From Allolobophora icterica (lineage: Eukaryota > Annelida > Clitellata > Crassiclitellata > Lumbricidae): a stretch of 64,000 nt of DNA. How positions within the stretch are numbered: the first letter of the stretch is position 1; every line of letters begins with the position of its first letter. Under the pieces are notes generated by a model. The model did not search any database. It saw only the letters and a program-made list of their open reading frames with translations, and was not told the DNA's origin. The stretch is taken from assembly GCA_963556255.1 (NCBI GenBank), contig OY744607.1, forward strand, positions 54,935,764-54,999,763. Direction: 5' to 3'. The position numbers were made by a program, and so were the translations under genes. Below are positions 27,966 to 39,299 of this stretch, piece after piece.

Positions 27966-28654
27966 ACACAGACAAAGAAAAGAGGTGTAATCTATAATCT
28001 AATTACAAGCACTAATCCATAGATCCCAAACTAATCTAAGAGATCTTATCCGATGCCATTATAAGCTCCAACGGTTAGCTAATCTTATCTAATCTAATCG
28101 TAATCTACTATGACACTACTCTATGAATGAACATGTAATCAACCCGTAGCCAGATACGCTGGTTCTCTGGTTTTATGTCCCAAAGGGATTCGACCGTACA
28201 TGTAATTCTCCAACGGATTTACAATTCTCGACTACGATTTCATCTGAATTGACGATCGATTGACGCCTTGTACAGCATCAAAACAACGCTTTAGAAGTCA
28301 ATGGATAAAAATAGACTAGACCTCGTGTTTCCGTCGTGTTCAGTGGAGCGTGAAACAACGAATCGTTATGTTTTCAATAACATGCGGAACATAAGCAGGC
28401 AACACATTGCGGTCACGTTTGGCTGACGACGCGTAATGTACCTCCGCAAACGCCCAAAACTGCGTTCATTGAGAAATAAACATCGTTTCTTCATAACTTG
28501 TTCTCTTACACGGCAGTAGATACATTGATCACCCACCGTAGTCTGACTTTAGGTTTTGTCTCAACCATCGGGTTTCGACGGGGTCACTCCTGCCTTACCA
28601 TTTTGACTACGATTTCACGTTAAGCGGACATCGATTGATATACCAGACACACAG

Positions 28655-28815
28655 AGGTCACGGTAGCCGATTCGCTAGAGTGCTTGCCTTGTAACGGGTA
28701 AAGTATGTGTTCGAGCCTCCTCCTCTGAGACTGTTACTTTATATGAAGCCTTGAACAACTCTCTTAAATCACAATTGCTCAACGCCATCGATTAGCAATA
28801 GAATCAGTATTACTA
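28655..28815 (+). mobile_element. tRNA-derived SINE, family 1
   Basis: cacggtagccgattcgctagagtgcttgccttgtaac...gttcgagcctcctcctctgagac...cacaattgctcaacgccatcgatt: a diverged copy of the element at 3350. Confidence 0.6.
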
Positions 28816-29349
28816 GACAGCATCGCCAGCAATATTACTAAATAGGTTGTGCAAAATGTAGATAAAACTACATAACACAAACAAAACAACAGTTGTCATT
28901 AGATTTTTTAATCGACATCTTAAGAATTATTTACGGTGCTAAATCATTCTCTCGAAACTCTCAGCCAAAAATAATCGTCTACTGCTTGTCCAACAAATAA
29001 GGTATACAATAGCCAGAATATCATTCCGTTAAGATGAACTCAGCTGCAACTAACACGGTTAAAATCTTCCCCAGTCTATTCCTACAGCTCAACAAGTGGG
29101 CTAGTGGCTGCTACGATGCATTATCTTTTATCTATATTGATTTTACACAGCCCTCGTTTACAGAACACCTTAGGATACAAACTAATATAACAGTAAAATA
29201 ATGATAAATAATAACGCCTTTTGAAGCTCCATGGTAACATAGGTACCTCGGGGAAAATATTTTAAAAAATAAGAAAATTAATACAGTATTAGAAAATGCG
29301 AAAATAATTTTTAATAACAATTACAGCATAATCATAAGTTTTTTACCGA

Positions 29350-29576
29350 TGTTTTCTTTACTGTTACAAGAAAAGTGATTGCCCTAAGGCATTAGGTGAG
29401 CATAGATTATAACCGCGATGGAAGGTAAGTAGTATCTCTAAAATGCTATCTTCCAATACCCACAAATTAAAGTAAGTATATTCTTTATTATGCCAGTTGC
29501 ACAACCGCTCTCTGGTGTACATGCATCGTAAAAGAAAGAAAACCTTATGAGATTGACGAGAGAGTAAATAACAGTA

Positions 29577-29654
<78 letters not shown>

Positions 29655-30480
29655 CATCATTATTCTTATTATTATATTATTACTGCTATTATTATTACTT
29701 GCATTGTTATTATTACTATTACTGTAGTAACCTCTCTCTCCCTTCAGAAGTAATCCCCATTTTCACATGAGAACAAGAGTATAAAAGGGGTTGCCACATG
29801 GAGTCCAAGTTTACCTCAAACAACACGGCACGTGGTGAGTAAAGGGGCTTTATTGGAATTTTAATCGAGCCAGGGCTCCAATGCGTGGCACATGGAAGTG
29901 AATAGTTATTGTGTAAGTTTAGCACGGGTACACATACACCACACACCCCTTCTGCCTTCTGTGAGGCCACAAAAGAGAAGGAAATGTTGATTCAACAAGG
30001 TATATTCATTAAGCTGAAAGTGAACAACAAGCCATTAAAGTCAGGTAAACAAGACCTATGAATGTCTAAAGTCATTCAAGCCGATACAGTGGGTCGTGTT
30101 TGGCGGTAAAAACACCATATAATGGAAAGCAATTATCAGATGTCGACAAACCTACCACGATTACAAAACCATACGCAAGGAGGCAGCAAGAATCTACGGT
30201 TGAAATTTGAAAAAATCCAATCACAGATTATTAGCATTTCTTTTAGCCCCAGGTGCCTATGATCCGGCAGGAATTAAAAAATATACCGAGAATAAAAAAT
30301 TCCGGGACGGTTAGAACTCGTCAAGAAAGGCAATGGATTTAAAAGCGTTGGATTATGATGGCAATTCGCTGAAAGAGATAGATTGTTCTTTTTCTTCTGT
30401 TCACTGTATGCTATCATTTTTTTCAGTTTCTTATGCATCTATTTGTACCACAGTGCGCTTGCAGGTGGTATAATAAAGAA
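29350..30480. repeat. Distal upstream block of BRICHOS unit A
   Basis: Shares long diverged matches with 43190-43660 and 56400-57440, for example cgagagagtaaataac, aggatataggggtagccac-type, aaccagggctgcaatgcgtg-type and gttgattcaacaaggt. Marks the left end of the first tandem unit. Contains an (ATT)n at 29577-29660. Confidence 0.7.
29577..29660. repeat. (ATT)n microsatellite
   Basis: About 25 triplets. Confidence 0.95.
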
Positions 30481-30889
30481 TATACTTACTTACTTACTTA
30501 CTTTATCGTGTCCCGATTATACGCGAGCGACAGCGCCCCAACTCTGTGATGAAAAGTAGACCACTGCTGTTAATTGGGCCGAGAGTCTCAAAAACCATCA
30601 CGACAAAGTGGTAGTTCTTGCGAGTGTGTTGTACATTGCGCACTGCCTGACTGCCCCCAATTCGAGTGCTCCGGCAACCGCTGTGGTTAATGTGGATGGA
30701 AGGTTAGATGCGACAAATATAAAACAGGTTAGGCCTAGGTATAGGATTTATTGACGTGTGTAAAACTGCTTGTGCGCTGCTCAGATATCTCAAGCTGTAG
30801 CCTAGTTGACGTTGGCTTAGGTGACGTATTACTATGATACTAACAGACACTATAGTAAGTGTCCACCTACATACACCGTACATACGTCA

Positions 30890-30933
30890 TGCATACCTAC
30901 ATACATATATACCTACATACATGACATACATCC

Positions 30934-30964
<31 letters not shown>

Positions 30965-30985
30965 CATACATACATAGACCTCCAA
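30890..30985. repeat. (CATA)n microsatellite
   Basis: About 20 imperfect units. Confidence 0.9.
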
Positions 30986-31299
30986 GCCGTGTATTATTTC
31001 AGAAGCTGACTGTGTTCGTGTGGGTGCATAATTATTTCAATATGATACCCAGGTAGGCCTGATGAACTTCTAATAATATTTATTTGCAATTCTTTTCGCA
31101 AAAGCGGAAGTATGAGACCACATCATCGGCTGCTTTCTAGTTTGGCAGTTGCGGAAGTTTAACATGGAAATGAAAAGAACAAGCTGGAATTTAGTCCAAG
31201 GTACTTTATATTTGATTCTATCAATATGATACCAGGCATGATTCAAGTCAAACTACTAGCCCCTCAACCTCTTCGGCGTAACTAAACGCTAATAAAAGG

Positions 31300-31411
31300 C
31301 AAAAATCCTTCTAACCCACAGGTATTTTTGCTTGCATGTCTGTCTAGTTCCCATGCTTTCATGGCTTTAGAGTTTACTCTAGCGTGACATTGAAGAGGAA
31401 GGTCCATAAAT
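31300..31411 (+). promoter_or_regulatory. Conserved upstream block, unit A
   Basis: gctttcatggctttagagtttactctagcgtgacattgaagaggaaggtccataaa recurs at 45080-45139 and twice in unit C (61820-61880, 61891-61950). Conservation may reflect shared ancestry of the tandem units, a repeat, or an enhancer; I cannot separate these. Confidence 0.4.
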
Positions 31412-31465
31412 GACCTTCAACTCCTTAATCCCTTGTGCACTCAAGTAAACATTTGTAATAATTCA

Positions 31466-32299
31466 CAGTGATGTATTTAGGTAAAAGTAACAGTAAACAG
31501 GACTTTACGTAACTAAGTAAAAGTAAAAGTACTCATCAAATGTGTTGCTTTCGTAAAAGTAAAAAAGTATTCTTCCAGGTAATACTTTGAAAAGTACAAA
31601 GTGAAATTACCGAGTCCAGGTTCTATAATTGTATTCACTAATTTACTTTCAAGAAGTCTAAATTCTCGAAATGTATTCTCTCAACATGTTTCATCGAATT
31701 GGGGATGGCGAGTGGAATGCATGACACACAGTGTACTTCGGCGGTCACAAGCTAACCATGGTCGCAACATTATATTATGCTCAAGATATGGCCACGGCTG
31801 TTGCAAATTGTCAACAGATTCAATCATTATGAATTGAAAGAGAGTTTAGGGATTAAATGAATAAAAGTGCAAACACTATCCACATTTTCGACTTCTATTT
31901 AAGAAAATATCGCACTTATTTTCCAAGCAATGCAGGAATTACCGCCACGAGACACGTGTCTTGGGTGTCTTGGGTGCATCTTTCTATTGGTCGCAGTTGG
32001 AAGTTACCAGAGCCTATTAATAGATTTCCAATCGCGCACTGTATGCAAATTTATATTAGCTTCTTCAGCTTCACCCTTTCTAATAAATGTTAAAGCGCCA
32101 TTCATAGTAACGAATATTGTAACTAATATTGCGTAAATGGTAACAAAGTAAAAATACCGAAAAATTGGTTAAATTTTACATCGTTGAAAGTAAAAGTATT
32201 TCCGTTTTGTGATACTTCGTTACAAGTAAATGCAGTGAAACTTTAACTTAAGTACAGTAACGCGTTACCTTTGCTTCATTAGGCTACTGAACAACACTG
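31466..32299. mobile_element. hAT-type non-autonomous element
   Basis: CAGTG...CACTG ends with a perfect 8-bp duplication ataattca (31458-31465, 32300-32307). Interior rich in gtaaaagta / tactttgaaaagta motifs. 834 bp. Unit C has the uninterrupted site near 62440 (ctataataattcatgcc). Confidence 0.85.
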
Positions 32300-32540
32300 A
32301 TAATTCATTCATTCATTCGTTTATTCACGTTTACTCATTCAGATCACGTATACAGCGACCCTTCACATCCTTACACGGAAGCACTCTCATCCCAGTCTTC
32401 TCAATGCATCAGAATCGTTGACTTTTAATTTATTCCTATTGTTTCCGGAAATGCGGAAGTATAAGATCACAACAACGGCTGCTTGCTAGTTTGACAGTTG
32501 CGTAAATTTGCCTAGACTTCGCTTTCAGCTATCATTTACA

Positions 32541-32583
32541 GGAAAGGCATGCGGAACATATCCCCACCGAAACATGTATAAAT
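32541..32583 (+). promoter_or_regulatory. Core promoter of BRICHOS gene A
   Basis: TATA box tataaat at 32577-32583, 109 nt before the ATG, embedded in atgtataaattcga, which is identical in genes A, B and C. Upstream ggaaag-catgcg (32541) is also shared by all three. The 5' leader cagcctccagtgaaacagaagc follows. Confidence 0.75.
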
Positions 32584-32685
32584 TCGAACGATCCGTTTAG
32601 TAGCTTTGTACAGCCTCCAGTGAAACAGAAGCATATCTTCTTTAGCGAGACTGAATCATCTGCTGCGAGATTTCTTCAGCTGAAA

Positions 32686-32751
32686 ATGCTACCGAAGATG
32701 TCCGAAGAGAAGACAAATACTCCCATGACGATCATTTCTACTCAGGATGAG
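32686..32751 (+). CDS. Gene A exon 1
   Basis: MLPKMSEEKTNTPMTIISTQ then DE, donor gtaaat, phase 0. A second Met lies at codon 5; either could start. Confidence 0.85.
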
Positions 32752-35700
32752 GTAAATCTTTAGTGCTGGTATCAATTAATTCTGAAAATATCTTTTGTAG
32801 GTTATGAGTAGCGAGGGTAAGTTGAAGTAAGAAGTCTTTACCGAGTATCATTGCTGCGAGTTCACTTTTAAGATGCTTCGAAAAAGAACCCGGTTTCAAG
32901 TTAAAATTCTATTTGCAAGAGACCTATTTACAATAGGCCTAAGATAAACAATTATGAGCTAAATAACCCAGTCATACGGACTCTGTAGAAGACCAAGTCC
33001 AACCCATCTCTTCCACTTGTGGGGCGGGACCTATGTCCAAGGCGTCTGTGTCTGGCTGTATCCACCGTAGGCAAGGGTGAGCTCCGGAAGACAGCTTCAA
33101 TTCCTTCCTTTCAGATCGCAGTTCCACGCAAGTTCTCGGACTCGCGTCACGCGCCTCCACCCACTGTCTGCCTGACTCATCCCTTTGGATCTTCACCTGG
33201 AACCGATTTCACTCTCCCCCCTCCGCCTATCGATAATGATTTGACCGAGCGCCTGCGAATAAGCTGGTTCCCGCAACTTCGCCTCGTTGGGCGCTGTAGG
33301 AATCCCGAGATTATGATTACGATACTGCTCAACGAGCAGATGTTCCAGGTAGTTAGACGCATTCCACACAAGGCCCAGGGAGGGCACCCGACCGGCGAAG
33401 AGGGGGCGGTAGGTGGTTGTGGTAATTCTGCGGCCGGTCACGGGTCATCCGCTGCAGTCGACGAGCAAAAGCCTGGCTCCAGAGTCCATAGTAGAAGAGG
33501 AGCTTAGGCGTAGAACGCTGAAGCCGACTGGCTGTATCGCTGAGTAAGTTAATGAGGTCAATAGAAGGAGGCTTAGCCGACATAACGGAGTCGGCTAAGC
33601 ATTTATGCACCCAGCCGGTCGTTAAAGTGTAACTTAAAACGCTTATAACACATAATCGACTGATACGAAAATAAAAATAAGCCAGACTACAGAAATAGTC
33701 CACCGGCATGTCCGAATAACAGAGAGCATTCCGTAGACAGTCCAACAAAAATACTACAAAAAACACGACACTGCAGAATAGATGTTGACACGCCGAAGCG
33801 CCACCTATCGAATTCATTCCCTATCCCATGCTGAATACTGACTACGCCGTCAACTCATTTATGCACGCAGCCGGTAATAACTTGTTTTCTTTTGTCACGC
33901 GTTGAAATTTAATTCTTCATCATAATTATAAGCATAATTATTATTATGAATTTTAGGTGTCGCATCCGAAGTCCCGCTCCTACAGGAAGTACGTCATCAT
34001 TGCTGTGACCGGAGTTTTGGTGGCAGCAATCATTCTGACCGCCATTTTGGTTGGAATGCATTTCTTCACTGAAGCACATAAAGAGATTTTGAAGGTAGCG
34101 AAAGACAAAACAGCTGTTAAAATGTACTGTTTTGGAATTCTCTTTTTGTACCTCTTTGTTCTACTCCGTCGATTATGTAATTTCGCCCCAACTTAAGACT
34201 TACCTGTTTCAGAGTCTATATCCACCATAGGCTGCTTTTATGTCTCAACGGACTGATTCTCTGATTGCGATGTGGTTTAGATGCATCATCGATTAATACC
34301 TTGCGTCGTAGACATTGACCTGATATATTTCTGTTGCAATTCAATATCAACGTTATATAGCGCAATATGGGCAATGGCCCATGTTGTGTGTATAATTCTG
34401 AGTGACTAAATAAATTTAGCTTATACAGTGTTGCAGTTACTGTGCTATTTAATATGTATTCAGTTCTCTTACAATCGAGACCAGAACACTAAGGAAGATG
34501 TGACCAGTGACCCAAACACAAACATCGTTCAGTACCATGTGAACAGCCCATCCTACCAGATGTGGGTTGTAGACGACTTCAATCGGGTGAGTGACACAGC
34601 GCGAAAATCTCTAATTTTATCTTATCTCGTTACTGAATTCTTTGATGCCTTTAAATATATGCAAGAACTGTGGCAACAAGCAACAGAGCATCAAAATCAG
34701 CCTACAGCCAATCTCCTCTTGTTAGATAACAAACTGAAGTAGGATCTAATATGGCCAAATGTAAATGTAAATGTAGATGGAAATCTCCGAAATTTCTCAC
34801 CGCCACACAAATGGATGGTTGCAGACCAGCTTAGTCACCGGCGCTATATCAAATAAAATCCGCAATAGCCATATCCGCCTTATCCATTCCGGTGCCAGGT
34901 CAGAGTCCGGGGGTTAAGCCGAGGAGACAGCAGGGTGCTACGGTGGTAATAGGTGATGATGGCGGTTGTGTGGTGGCGCAGGAATGGAATCAGGATAGGA
35001 TAGCTTGAAGAGTTCGGTTTTCAGTCGTGAGTGGAAGCAGCGGAGGACAGTGCAAGCGGAGGAGTGGTGATGTCAACAGGCGATATGGGAGGATGAGCGA
35101 ACTGGGGGAGATCTTTTGGGAGGTCATTCCAAAGAGCCGGTGCAGCATAGACTAGGGAGCGGTTGCAGAACTTCAGAGATGAGGACACTGGAGGCCGAGA
35201 TAGAGAAAGATATGATGATAAGCGAGTAGACCCGGACGGTTGGATGGTGAATAGCTGGCGAATGTAAGAAGGTTGAGAGGTTTGAAGGGCGTTGCGAGTA
35301 AGAGATATGATTTTGTATTGGATGCGTTGAGGGACTTTTAGCCAATGAAGTGATTTCAAAACAGGGGTTATGTGATGGTGTTTGGGAGTTTTAAGGTCTA
35401 ATCTAAAGATCTAATATGTCAATAATCTAATATGTCACAGAAAAGAACCAAATCTGAAATTGTGTCCGATATTCGAAGGAGGTCAAGCCGAGGAAACAGC
35501 ACGGTGCTACGGTGGTAATCGGTGATGATGGCGGTTGCGTGGTGGCGCAGGAATAGAATCAGGATAGGATATCTTGAAGAGTTCGGTTTTCAGTTGTGAG
35601 TGGAAGGTCTTAGTGTCAAATGTTGCACCGAAAATAATATTCAGTAATTGAAATGCCGAACATGGTGTCTACTCTCAGCTCTGAATGGGAATTCGTCGAT

Positions 35701-38700
35701 TATGCTCTGCACGTATGCGGCAGCTCGCCGGCGGTGGCTCCTCTAGTTACTGTTCGCTTATACACTGTGTCCCGATGAAAAGTAGACCCAAAGAAAAAGT
35801 GTCATAACTCGGTCAAAACGTCTAGCATTTGCCTGAAATTTTAAAAACAGCAACACTAGCCATATTGCCACCAAATCATAACGCCTTTTGGAAATGTTGG
35901 TGAGTTTGTCAAGTTTATGAACGTTTGAGATGAAGCACTGAAAAGGGGAAATTTCCAACATACAAAAGCCATAAGGAAGTGAAGTTCAGCTACAGCTGGT
36001 GTTCAAAATGTCCTCCTTGTTCACGGACACACGACCATAGACGTGGACGCCACTGTTTGATGGCCGGGTCGATGTTCACGTGGTCAAACAGCTGTCACTC
36101 TTCAATCAGACGCGCCCTCAGGTGATCAAGGTCACGAATGCGGGAACGATAAACGCGCTCCTCCAGTATACACTCCAGATTTGAGAGTCAACTGGATTGA
36201 GGTCTGGACAGGGCTGTAGTCGAGGGTATACGCGGGTATACAGCGTATACTTACCTCTAGAGAAATTTGAGAGCGTATACTCATGGCTGTAGAGGAGGGT
36301 ATACGCGGGTATACAGCGTATACTTACCTCTGGGAACGAAAATTTTTCAAAAATGAGAGGTTTTTAGGGCGAATGACTAAAAAAAAAAAGGTCATCAACT
36401 TTTTCAGAGACGAAATCGTAAAAAGTCAGAAAATTTTAAGGGAATTTGTGAAATTCAGAAATTTTTCTCAGACGAATTCCGCTGGTCACCGGTAGCGTAT
36501 ACTCACCTCAAATTTTACCACTACAGCCCTGGGTCTGGACTGTTGAGCGGCAACAGCTGCGGGGATATGAAGTCGGGTGTCTCCCGGGACAGCAGAGCAA
36601 TGGTCTCACGTGCTCTGTGCGCAGGGTCACTGTCTTGTTGAATGTGAAATAGCCGCCTGATGAAAAGTAGACCCCTAAACGTTTGTCAAAAATTTGCATG
36701 TTGGAAATTTCCCCTTTTCGGCACTGCATCTCAAACGTTGCTAAAAGTTGTGACCGAGTTATGACACTTTTTCTTGGGGTCTACTTTTCATCGGGACACA
36801 GTGTAGATTTACTTTATATTCCTAATGGCTTTAACTGTTTTTAAAATAGCTGAGCTTGGCGTAGGTGGCGCATTAGAGAGATAGTAAGAGGCGCAACATA
36901 CAAAACTCAGATGCATACAAGCCGTGCATTATTTCAGAATGCTGACTGTTTTGTGTGGTTTGTTTTATTTCTACAGGATATCCAGGTAATGAAAATACAA
37001 AAAGATTCTGGAACCAACTGCTATGTGGCTCCATTGAATAGAACGACAGCAACCGATCCGTCTAAAGTCAGCGCTCCGTCAGATCCGGAAAACATGGTCA
37101 GTCTTCAGTCTTGACAAAAGTGATGTATGCAAATAATCATTCGATGTAAATATTTTGCAGGATTCTGAAATAATCATGTAATACAGGGTAGGGAATTAAC
37201 ACCCTACAGTATTTTGTAAGATATAACAAGGTAATAAAAATGTAGCTCCGCTGAAATTGCAGCTGTAATCGAACATTTATAAAAATGCCACTCAACGATT
37301 CAGAGGTTCTCCCGACCCAAATCAGTGCTATCACTAACCAATAAATGGTCTTCAGACGTTTCCATAACAGAGGTAGAGAAAGGGTGAGGAGCTCAAGCCG
37401 CAATTCCTGAAGAAGATGGTTCCAACTACAGGGGCCAACATTGACGCAGAACGATTTATAACAACCTCTCTTTGTGGTCAGTAGTAGTTTTTTTACTACA
37501 TGTCAAACTATCGTAATTGCAATTGCAATTGTAATCGATCGTTTATCGCACACAGAAAACTTTGACAACTTCATAATTTACAAAAATTACGCAGAAGATT
37601 TTCATGAAGGCGTACAAAAACCAATTTCGTGAATTGAACTGCAAGTAAAATTATTCATTGTGCAATTTTTGCAAACTGCACTTATAGGCCTGTATATAAT
37701 ATCAAACAGTGTCTCGATGTTTTACTGAGTCCTGAAAATCCATTACAGCATTGTACACACTTTGAGAACTTAATTATTCTACTATTTACTGCGTTTCTAC
37801 AATTTTAGAAACTCTTGTGAATATTTTGTATCGCCTCTGCAAAATGCTTGTATGATTTATCAAGGTAATTGGAATTGCAGTTCGGCATGCAACGTGGAAC
37901 ACCATAATATGTATATTATAATTTTAAAATAATGCTTATTGAATAATATTTTTAAAAATAACAGAAGACTGTGAAAGTGCTACACTGATTAAGTACTAAT
38001 TTTCTCCTTATTTTGATTGATTTTATGTGTGCGTTGAAAAAACAGAATGTGTCATACACTGTGACTTATCAAGCAGCCAAAACTCCCATTCCGGATTCGT
38101 CTTTTCTTAGCAAGGCGGCCAAAGACAACTGCAAAGGCATCTCCACCTACTGGGTCTACCCGAGATGCGAGGCTGAAAACTGTAAGAAAATTGTGCGAAC
38201 TGAACTAATTGATCACAGTTTAAATATTTACCGTAGCTTGTTTTGTTTTACCGTAGGCCCTGTAGCCTAACTATAGCAACAGTCGATTTGAATTGCTTTG
38301 ATCAACTTAAGACCAACTTTGTATAAGGTCGATACATTTTGCAGAAAAGAATTTACTTTTTACTCTGTGAAAATAAGAATTCATGAAACAATTTTGTTCT
38401 AATCTGTGTTATGTAATCATTGCACCATTCAAATTCTAAAAATGTCTTACAATTCTTTGTTTTACCATTAGTTTATATTGTCTTCAAGATCTTTATATTT
38501 TCACTCAATTCGTTACAACTCATGTTCAAGGTACTCTATTAGGTAATCGTAGTCTCGAGATTTCTTCAGCGCCCACAAAAGATAAGTCACAGGCACTCAG
38601 TCAAAACAAAATCGTTAGGCAGGATGGTCAAGATGCAAAGGGTCAGGCAGCGGATGGTGCTTAGAAATAAAGCGGCGATAGAGGAAAGTGGGAGAGGCGG

Positions 38701-39189
38701 AATCAGGGTAAGATTTGCGGAAGAACAGTGTCTTCAGTGAGAAACCTGTGGAGAGATAACAAGAGATAAAGTTTTGGTGATAGGAGGGCTTGGTGGATTG
38801 GCGTGTGTTGTAGGTGTTCGCTGACTGTACACTGTAGGTGGGAAGATGAGACGGCGAGGTAGATGATTGGCCACTCACCCTCATATCCTGAGGCTAAGAA
38901 AATTAAGTTGATAACACTTCAGAAACATGACTGAGTCCCAGAGTAGCTATAGAAACTGCTCTTTTCTTCTTCTGTGTCAGAATTAACCTGGATTTGATTA
39001 GTCGTAGTTATTCATTTTAGGTTACAATGTCTTTATACTAACTTTTACGATTTTCGCCTTATTACTTAGAATAATTTTAATTTCTGTTTCTTTTCAGATC
39101 CATCAGACTCATCTTCAAGACAGAAACGCAGTTGGTGCTGCATCCGGTTTTGCTATTTTTTTGTGTGTGTCAACGTTTGTTGGTGTTGA
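32686..39189 (+). CDS. Gene A: BRICHOS-domain precursor of a six-Cys peptide (AMP-like)
   Basis: Six exons: 32686-32751, 33957-34094, 34464-34586, 36977-37096, 38046-38181, 39098-39189; 224 residues with consistent phases (0,0,0,0,1). Residues 1-33 are cytosolic and basic near the membrane (SYRKY); 34-59 form one transmembrane anchor (type II). The BRICHOS domain is about 88-192, with Asp105/106 in WVVDDFNR, Cys124 in NCYVAPL and Cys178/Cys190. Sequons at N130 and N150. RQKR (202-205) is a furin-type site, then a 19-residue peptide with pattern S-W-CC-x3-C-x4-C-x3-C-W-C. BRICHOS domains act as intramolecular chaperones for aggregation-prone segments; in annelids this layout precedes antimicrobial beta-hairpins. 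Antimicrobial function is inferred. The peptide is unusual: six Cys, very hydrophobic, one Arg. Confidence 0.88.
33019..33600. other. Gene A intron 1 content
   Basis: Open frames on both strands here (up to 162 codons) match nothing I recognise and overlap a SINE-like stretch (33255-33330). A perfect 11-bp hairpin gcttagccgac...gtcggctaagc lies at 33571-33600. I treat the frames as non-coding. Confidence 0.4.
33957..34094 (+). CDS. Gene A exon 2, membrane anchor
   Basis: 46 codons, acceptor ttttag, donor gtagcg. Contains RSYRKY then the hydrophobic VIIAVTGVLVAAIILTAILV. Confidence 0.9.
34464..34586 (+). CDS. Gene A exon 3, start of BRICHOS
   Basis: 41 codons, acceptor attcag, donor gtgagt. 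Ends QMWVVDDFNR, carrying the BRICHOS Asp. Confidence 0.9.
34860..35395 (-). mobile_element. CR1/L2-like LINE 3' fragment
   Basis: The minus strand encodes HHITPVLKSLHWLKVPQRIQ and later APALWNDLPKDL, the conserved reverse-transcriptase C-terminus of CR1/L2/Rex-type LINEs, then a frameshift and 3' tail. Lies in gene A intron 3; not in the matching gene B intron. Confidence 0.75.
35480..35606 (-). mobile_element. Second copy of the same LINE 3' tail
   Basis: ccgaggaaacagcacggtgctacggtggtaatcggtgatgatggcggttg closely repeats 34918-35036. Also absent from gene B. Confidence 0.65.
35763..36803 (-). mobile_element. mariner-family transposon (internally deleted, with nested insertion)
   Basis: Inverted ends cactgtgtcccgatgaaaag with about 50 bp of near-identical arms, TA duplicated on both sides (35761-35762, 36804-36805). 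The minus strand keeps the C-terminal transposase half: QQDSDPAHRARE, then NSPDLNPVD (catalytic Asp region), ERVYRSRIRDLDHLRARLIE and GGHFEHQL. The N-terminal DNA-binding part is missing. Interrupted at 36209-36531. Gene B lacks it at the matching site (49020/49021). Confidence 0.88.
36209..36531. mobile_element. hAT-type element nested in the mariner
   Basis: CAGGGCTGTAG.../...CTACAGCCCTG ends, perfect 8-bp duplication ggtctgga (36201-36208, 36532-36539). The target lies inside the codons for SPDLNPVD of the mariner transposase. Left end carries a ~75-bp internal tandem duplication containing gggtatacgcgggtatacagcg. Confidence 0.88.
36977..37096 (+). CDS. Gene A exon 4, BRICHOS middle
   Basis: 40 codons, acceptor tacag, donor gtcagt. 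Contains SGTNCYVAPLNRT. Confidence 0.9.
37255..37450 (-). mobile_element. LINE 3' remnant in gene A intron 4
   Basis: The minus strand has ELRLELLTLSLPLLWKRLKT followed by the tail ending near atcgttgagtggcatttttat. Counterpart at 49495-49690 in gene B shows it predates the A/B duplication. Confidence 0.5.
37451..38040. other. Gene A intron 4 remainder, nothing seen
   Basis: AT-rich sequence; its last part (from about 37990) is shared with gene B intron 4. No other feature recognised. Confidence 0.4.
38046..38181 (+). CDS. Gene A exon 5, BRICHOS end
   Basis: 45 codons plus one base, acceptor aacag, donor gtaag. Contains AAKDNCKGISTYWVYPRC. Confidence 0.9.
38600..38890 (-). mobile_element. 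LINE 3' fragment with internal deletion, gene A intron 5
   Basis: NTYNTRQSTKPSYHQNFISC and LSTGFSLKTLFFRKSYPDSA on the minus strand match parts of the longer copy at 50270-50600 in gene B, with the middle missing. A family 4 SINE tail follows to about 38975. Confidence 0.6.
39098..39189 (+). CDS. Gene A exon 6, processing site and mature peptide
   Basis: Acceptor ttttcag. Completes a Tyr codon, then PSDSSSRQKR and the 19-residue six-Cys peptide ending VCWC, stop TGA at 39187-39189. The whole released peptide is encoded in this exon. Confidence 0.88.
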
Positions 39190-39279
39190 CGCGTCACGTG
39201 ATCTGCGAATTTATGCAGCGGTCTTCGTTTCGTTTACGAGTGATTCACCTTACGATTGAACCACCAGTTAGACACTCTA

Positions 39280-39285
39280 AATAAA
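39280..39285 (+). terminator. Gene A polyadenylation signal
   Basis: AATAAA in ctctaaataaaatcgat, 91 nt after the stop; the same sequence occupies the same place after gene B (50990). Confidence 0.7.
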
Positions 39286-39299
39286 ATCGATACATTGAC

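Noticed and set aside
33019..33817. 162- and 154-codon frames in gene A intron 1
   Set aside because: No recognisable motif, overlap on opposite strands and partly repeat-derived.
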